A stretch of DNA of 33,498 nt, taken from positions 1 through 33,498 of the forward strand of contig CAJUMM010000028.1 of NCBI GenBank assembly GCA_910586955.1, in the 5' to 3' direction. Under the pieces are notes generated by a model that saw only the letters and a program-made list of their open reading frames with translations, did not search any database and was not told where the DNA came from. Source of the DNA: an uncultured Lachnospiraceae bacterium. GTDB taxonomy: Bacteria > Bacillota > Clostridia > Lachnospirales > Lachnospiraceae. This document shows, piece by piece, positions 29,676 through 33,498 of the stretch; the stretch's first letter is position 1, and each line of letters starts with the position of its first letter. The position numbers and the translations under genes are program-made.

Positions 29676-30482
29676 TTACATTGCAGCTTCAAAATCTTCA
29701 AAGGTATTGGATTTCGCTGCAAGTTTCAGCCATTTCTTGAGAAGGGCCGGATCCTTTTCCTTCAGGAGCCGTTGCTTTACGGCAGCCGGAGGTTCACCGT
29801 AATCCTTTAGAAGTTCCAAAATATTGTTGATTTGGCATTCCCGGGCTACTTGCTCCGTTACTTGTTCCGTCACCTGAGCGGTTACCTGTTCCGTCACCTG
29901 AGCGGTTACTTGTTCCGTTACCTGTTGCGTCACCTGTGCAGTTACCTGCTCTGTCACCTGTGCAGTCACCTGTTCTGTTACCTGAGCCGTCACCTCCTCT
30001 TCAAGTTCTTTCCGTATTTGATCAACTTCCACACAAACCCTTTCCCAAACATATTGTTCCAAGTGCATATATTCGTCTTTCACCTCCGGTAAAATCTTTA
30101 CATGGCTGACATATTGATGAATTTTCTTTAGTACTTCACTGTCTGCTTTCTCTGCCCGGCTGTCCTGAAAATACTCCAGCATAGCCTGGATGGCAGGTGT
30201 TCCGCCTTTCTTTCCCTTTGTGTAAAAGTAAAAATGACGGATTCCGTCTTCATAGGGCATGTCCGGCAGTTCTTCGCATTGATTGCGGACGCGGTATACC
30301 ATGCGGTCAAATCCGAAGGGATCGTAGGGTGTTATGGTAATCATATAGAGATTGGGCATCTTTGTGAAATCCCCTTCTCCGCTTTTCAGATACCGGCTGT
30401 CAATGCGGGCCTGGTAAAAACGATTGTGCCTGGGCAGATGGACATTGGAATGAATATGCGGCTCCAAATCATAAATATTCCA
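29676..30482 (-). pseudogene. 5'-truncated Rpn/PD-(D/E)XK nuclease family transposase-like gene
   Basis: From about 30482 downward the minus-strand frame matches the middle and end of the Rpn family (recombination-promoting nuclease, TIGR01784 type). It has IYDLEPHIH, then RFYQARIDSRYLKSGEGDF, then MITITPYDPFGFDRMVYRVRNQCEE, and FYFYTKGKKGG. The N-terminal half of the nuclease fold, including the first catalytic Asp region, is absent. Upstream of the break the open frame runs on to an ATG at 30698 through unrelated sequence that reaches into the IS end. Near the C-terminus lies a run of four-residue repeats (VTEQ/VTAQ). It is probably not a working nuclease, though a short product could be made. 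Confidence 0.75.
29845..29994 (-). repeat. 12-bp tandem repeats encoding (V-T-x-Q)n
   Basis: About twelve head-to-tail 12-bp units encode alternating VTEQ and VTAQ (one VTQQ) in the Rpn-like frame. The units differ by synonymous changes (GTTACC, GTCACC), so the peptide repeat is better kept than the DNA. Predicted to be a helical or coiled-coil linker. Confidence 0.85.
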
Positions 30483-30573
30483 CACAGACGTTAAGTATAG
30501 TATAGTTTTAATTGTGTATGGTGTGTATAGAGTTAAGGAAAAGCGGAAAACAGGAACACTATACAAGTATGGG

Positions 30574-30606
30574 TTGCTTCCCGTAGTTTGCTTTGCTACG
30601 GGGAGC
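30574..30606. other. Stem-loop in the gap between the Rpn remnant and the IS
   Basis: GCTTCCCGTAG pairs with CTACGGGGAGC over a 9-11 nt loop. The surrounding 30483-30619 holds no recognisable gene; only this hairpin was seen. Confidence 0.5.
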
Positions 30607-30619
30607 GCTTTGTTGGATA

Positions 30620-30633
30620 TAAAAACATTGTGG
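30620..30633. repeat. Left copy of a 14-bp direct repeat flanking the IS
   Basis: TAAAAACATTGTGG here is identical to 32360-32373. The two copies border the IS30-like element exactly outside its matching ends, as a target-site duplication would. Confidence 0.6.
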
Positions 30634-32359
30634 GGTGAGTTGAAAAAGTGAATTCCACTTTGCGAGATTAAATTCCACTTTGAAAAAGTAAATTCCACAG
30701 GAATACAAAAAAATAAAAATTTAATATATGAAATACCCAGGATCAGAGTTAAAATACAAGTAAAAGCTGTGGTTTTGGGTATTTTATTGCATGCTGAGCA
30801 GAAGTCGAATTTACGGTTGATTTTTGGAGGTAGTAAATTCCACCTCTGGGGAGATTCTGCGATGATGGCTGTAATGGATTCCCGCCCAGCTTTTTGCTTA
30901 TGTTTTAAAGGTTACTTTAACAATTCGGAACTTAAGATGATTTCATCTGCGGGAATCTTTTGCAGATGGAACACATCCAGAGGCTCCTTTCCGTATTGAA
31001 ATTCAAACATTTCATACGGACTTTTGTTTCCCAGCCTCTTTCTTGCATAGGAATTGATATGGCTCATCATAAGATCGATCTGCTCTTGCGTGTATTGGCC
31101 GATATCTTCCCCTTTTGGAATGATTCGCCGGATCATTTCGTGGTTGTTTTCACAGTTCCCTTTTTGATAAGGGGCGCTGGGGCTGCAGTAAAACATTTTT
31201 GTCCGGGGATTTCCCTGGGCATCAAATTCAATGGCAGAAGGGTTGGAGAACTCGCTTCCATTATCTGCCAACAGAACGGGGAACAGCTCCATAAAAATGT
31301 CAGGTCTCAGTTCCAGATAAAGGCGGTTGAAAATATCGATTACCGATTGTGAGTCATTCCGCCGTCTGAGAAAGGCAAGCTGAAGTCCCTGTTCCACGAA
31401 ATGTATGGTGAGAAGAACTGCGCCTCCTTTGACACCTTCCACAGAATCAATCTGACGAACACAAAGATCCGGATGTTGTCCGATATATGTTTGGAAACAA
31501 GAAAAATCACGTTCCACGCGGCAGGCTTTGTCAACCTTGAGATTTTTGGAAACGTTCTTTCTTGGACGCATCCGGACGGTCCGCGGCATATCAATGTTTC
31601 TGGCAGTAAAAAGGCCGCTGTTTATATAGGCATACAGAGTTCTTTCTGATTTCATAAGTTCGTCAGCATGATGGACAGCAATGTGATGGAGGGACTGTCC
31701 TTTTATTAAAAGAGGAGAAATAATGTCATCCATCTGTTTAAGTTCCATTGCGGAGAGGGCAAATCCGGCTCTGGATTCACTTCTGATCGTTTCGTATTCT
31801 TTTTGGGCATAAGAAGCCCTGTACAACCGCTTTTCCAAGGAGCATTTATTGCGTTCCGGGCAGCCATTACAGACATAAGCGGTTTGGAAAGTTTCGGGCA
31901 AACATACTTTTCATAGAGAATACAGGAAGAGGAACATTTGCCGCAGGACCAGCAGAACCGATTATTGCGGGAGGCACATTCAGGACACACTTTTTGAGCG
32001 AAGCATTTATGCTGGAAAGCCAGGAGGCAGTCATTGAAAGATTTCCCGTAGGCACCACTTTTTTCAAAAGATAGGTGAAGTTTCACTTCTTTGGAGATGG
32101 TTGTGCAATCCTTATTTAGGAATCTGCCGATAGCTTTAAAGCTTTGTCCTTCATTGAGTTTTGGTTCGATGATAATTCTGGAATCAAGGGTTAAATGTTT
32201 TTGTTTATTCATAAGTAGTTCCTTCCTGCTGGGAGGAAGCAGCCATATTTATAAAGGATTTTAACAGATAATTCGGAAAGATTAAATTCCACTGTTGAGA
32301 GGAAGAAGATTTGCAGGATTGAATTCCATATAGGGGTGGAATTTAGTTTTGCAATTGAG
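30634..32359 (-). mobile_element. IS30-family insertion sequence with frameshifted transposase
   Basis: The limits come from imperfect terminal inverted repeats. Starting at about 30635 and at 32359 (reverse complement), the ends share TTG-AAAA-T followed by AATTCCAC, about 18 of 24 matching. A 14-bp direct repeat flanks them. Both ends hold extra copies of TAAATTCCAC. The left end has three at an exact 20-bp spacing (30651, 30671, 30691) plus one at 30836. The right end has two (32285, 32322) plus an inverted one (32336). About 210 bp of AT-rich non-coding DNA follows the transposase stop, with an AAATACCCA/TGGGTATTT inverted repeat that may end its transcription. Confidence 0.75.
30912..32212 (-). 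pseudogene. IS30-family transposase, broken by a one-base deletion
   Basis: The start codon is at 32212. The first frame encodes an HTH (LNEGQSFKAIGRFLNKDCTTISKEV) and a Cys-rich region. Near 31879 it shifts into another frame that carries on with AYVCNGCPERNKC and the DDE catalytic core. The visible acid residues are D in VRQIDSVEG, D in LLADNGSEF and E in KGNCENNHEMIRR. Adding one C to make CCGCCT at the shift would restore a continuous KPPYVCNGC, which fits a single-base deletion. The second frame ends at 30912. A programmed shift is less likely because no slippery run is present. Confidence 0.85.
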
Positions 32360-32373
32360 TAAAAACATTGTGG
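32360..32373. repeat. Right copy of the 14-bp direct repeat flanking the IS
   Basis: Identical to 30620-30633 (TAAAAACATTGTGG). The rest of 32213-32512 holds the right IS end and the promoter and leader of the nuclease gene, with no further gene seen. Confidence 0.6.
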
Positions 32374-32397
32374 CATCCGGGATCATGCATAAAATAT

Positions 32398-32426
32398 TTG
32401 CAAAACTGCATCACAGAGAATATAAT
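32398..32426 (+). promoter_or_regulatory. Sigma-A promoter of the DUF1016 nuclease gene
   Basis: TTGCAA (32398-32403) is 17 nt from a perfect TATAAT (32421-32426). The leader to ATG 32513 is about 80 nt. Confidence 0.7.
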
Positions 32427-32512
32427 AAGAGATAGATTGTGTGCGGGAAATTGTAGAGGAAACGTATGTAAAAGTATTGTAAAAATAAGACTCTTTTTAG
32501 GAGAGAATGACC

Positions 32513-33498
32513 ATGAGTGAAATTCAAAATTACGATGAGGCTGTCCAAACAATAAAGACTGCTATTTTGCAAAGCCAATATAATGCTTCCAAAATTGTGA
32601 ACGAAAAACAGCTGATGCTGTATTTTGGTATTGGAAAGTACATTTCTTTAAACTCCCGGAATGGTTTTTGGGGAAAAGGAGCGATAGATGCGATCAGCGA
32701 GCGGCTGGACAAAGAGCTTCCAGGTCTTCGAGGTTTTTCAGCGCGTAATCTTCGATATATGCGTACATTTTATGAAGAATGGAAAAAATTGGATAATTCG
32801 CCTGTAAACTATGAGAATAATGAGGGTTCAAATTTGGCACATACATGTGCCAAATTGCTTAATGAATGTAATGATGAAATTTGGAACACGCTTGTGCCAA
32901 AAACGCAGGAATTCCCCATGGAAGAGTTTTTGAGTATTGGATTTTCACATCATCGACTTATTCTTTCAAAGACAAAAGATGAAGATGAAAGACTTTTTTA
33001 TATTAAGAGGTGTGCGACAGAGCGGTTTAGTTATGAAGCTCTGGGTAGAAGTATTGCATCGGACGATTATCACCATCAGGGCAGACTGCCAAACAATTTT
33101 TATGAAACACTTCCAGCAGCGGATCAGGCATTCCGGGCAGTTAATACCTTTAAAGATGAATATTTGCTTGATTATATCAATGTGGAGGAATTGGGCATTA
33201 GAGATAGAGAGGATATAGATGAGAAGGTAGTAGAAAATGCGATAATCCACAATGTGAAAATGTTCATTCTCACGTTTGGCAGGGACTTTACATTCGTGAG
33301 AAATCAATACCACCTGGATGCTTTTGGCGAAGACCAATATATCGATCTTCTATTTTTTAATCGAGAATTGAATTGTCTCGTAGCAGTTGAATTGAAGACA
33401 GGAAAATTTAAGACATCATATTTGGGACAATTGTCAGGGTATTTAAGCGTACTTGATAAATTTGAGAAGAAGCCACATGAAAATCCTGCCATTGGTAT
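32513..33498 (+). CDS. DUF1016 (YhcG-type) PD-(D/E)XK nuclease, 3'-incomplete
   Basis: The frame from ATG 32513 (AGGAGAG about 7 bases upstream) stays open to the window end, giving 328 residues. The N-terminal DUF1016 helical domain includes LMLYFGIGKYISLNSRNGFWGKGAIDAISERLDKELPGLRGFSARNLRYMRTFYEEW. The C-terminal nuclease core shows FGEDQYIDLLFFN followed by CLVAVELKTGKF, which supply the Asp and the E-x-K of the PD-(D/E)XK fold. YhcG-like proteins are common near mobile elements and restriction loci; their role is not well established. A 26-bp palindrome at 32831-32856 lies within the coding sequence, in the stretch joining the two domains. AT-rich composition suggests transfer. Confidence 0.9.
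   Translation, partial: MSEIQNYDEAVQTIKTAILQSQYNASKIVNEKQLMLYFGIGKYISLNSRNGFWGKGAIDAISERLDKELPGLRGFSARNLRYMRTFYEEWKKLDNSPVNYENNEGSNLAHTCAKLLNECNDEIWNTLVPKTQEFPMEEFLSIGFSHHRLILSKTKDEDERLFYIKRCATERFSYEALGRSIASDDYHHQGRLPNNFYETLPAADQAFRAVNTFKDEYLLDYINVEELGIRDREDIDEKVVENAIIHNVKMFILTFGRDFTFVRNQYHLDAFGEDQYIDLLFFNRELNCLVAVELKTGKFKTSYLGQLSGYLSVLDKFEKKPHENPAIG
32831..32856. repeat. 26-bp palindrome inside the nuclease gene
   Basis: AATTTGGCACAT (32831-32842) and ATGTGCCAAATT (32845-32856) are perfect inverted repeats separated by AC. It encodes NLAHTCAKL within a poorly conserved linker of the DUF1016 protein. Confidence 0.85.

Noticed and set aside
32343..32552. Minus-strand frame between the IS and the nuclease gene
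   Set aside because: It has no Shine-Dalgarno site and no recognisable family. It overlaps a good plus-strand promoter and the start of the DUF1016 gene.

Overview
The window reads as chromosomal DNA of a Gram-positive, mid-GC Clostridia member, most likely Lachnospiraceae. The reasons are strong AGGAGG Shine-Dalgarno sites, sigma-A promoters with 16-18 nt spacers, a sortase-type SPATG tail, a DUF1292 protein, LuxS, and the folate C1 gene order fhs-fchA-folD known from acetogens. Genus is not resolved. No rRNA, tRNA or CRISPR array was found.

Layout. 1-2152: end of gltX and a UvrD/Rep-type helicase. 2157-3530: an AT-rich island with a DUF4143 ATPase on the minus strand and short direct repeats at its edges. 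3566-4006: a DUF1292 protein. 4164-7511: an operon of a class I aminotransferase, a translationally coupled corrinoid protein, a YdcF-like protein and an inositol-monophosphatase-family enzyme. 7540-13147: a sugar or polyol locus (PfkB kinase, SorE-like zinc dehydrogenase, DeoR regulator, MtlA-type EIICBA) with a large palindrome, a candidate operator array and a strongly folded leader before the PTS gene. 13158-15634: a coiled-coil protein of unknown function and a second DUF4143 ATPase. 15661-19607: luxS diverging from a large secreted transglutaminase-like/MBG/YDG protein. 19829-24435: mgtE, trpS, a RACo-type ferredoxin/ASKHA activator and an ECF sigma factor, followed by its likely membrane partner (24454-25995). 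26033-29661: fhs, fchA, folD. 29676-33498: accessory DNA with a 5'-truncated Rpn/PD-(D/E)XK gene, an IS30-family element with a frameshifted transposase, and a DUF1016 (YhcG) nuclease running off the end.

How genes fit together. Fhs, FchA and FolD form the formate-to-methylene-THF branch. FolD here lacks the Lys and Gln that carry cyclohydrolase activity in bifunctional FolD, so FchA probably supplies that step. The corrinoid protein and the RACo-like activator are parts of corrinoid methyl-transfer chemistry, but no methyltransferase lies in the window. The PTS locus can be read as import of a polyol as its phosphate, oxidation to a ketose phosphate, and phosphorylation to a bisphosphate.

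The most unusual signal is a recurring plus-strand intergenic element. It is an imperfect hairpin of unrelated sequence, usually opening near CAGCAG, that ends in GC followed by GGAACT (full motif TGCGGAACT). It lies between co-directional genes, often just before the Shine-Dalgarno site: before the IMPase gene, twice in tandem before mtlA, before folD, and in hairpin-poor form before trpS. Seven exact TGCGGAACT copies were seen, all intergenic. This looks like a structured RNA or repeat family I cannot match to a named class.
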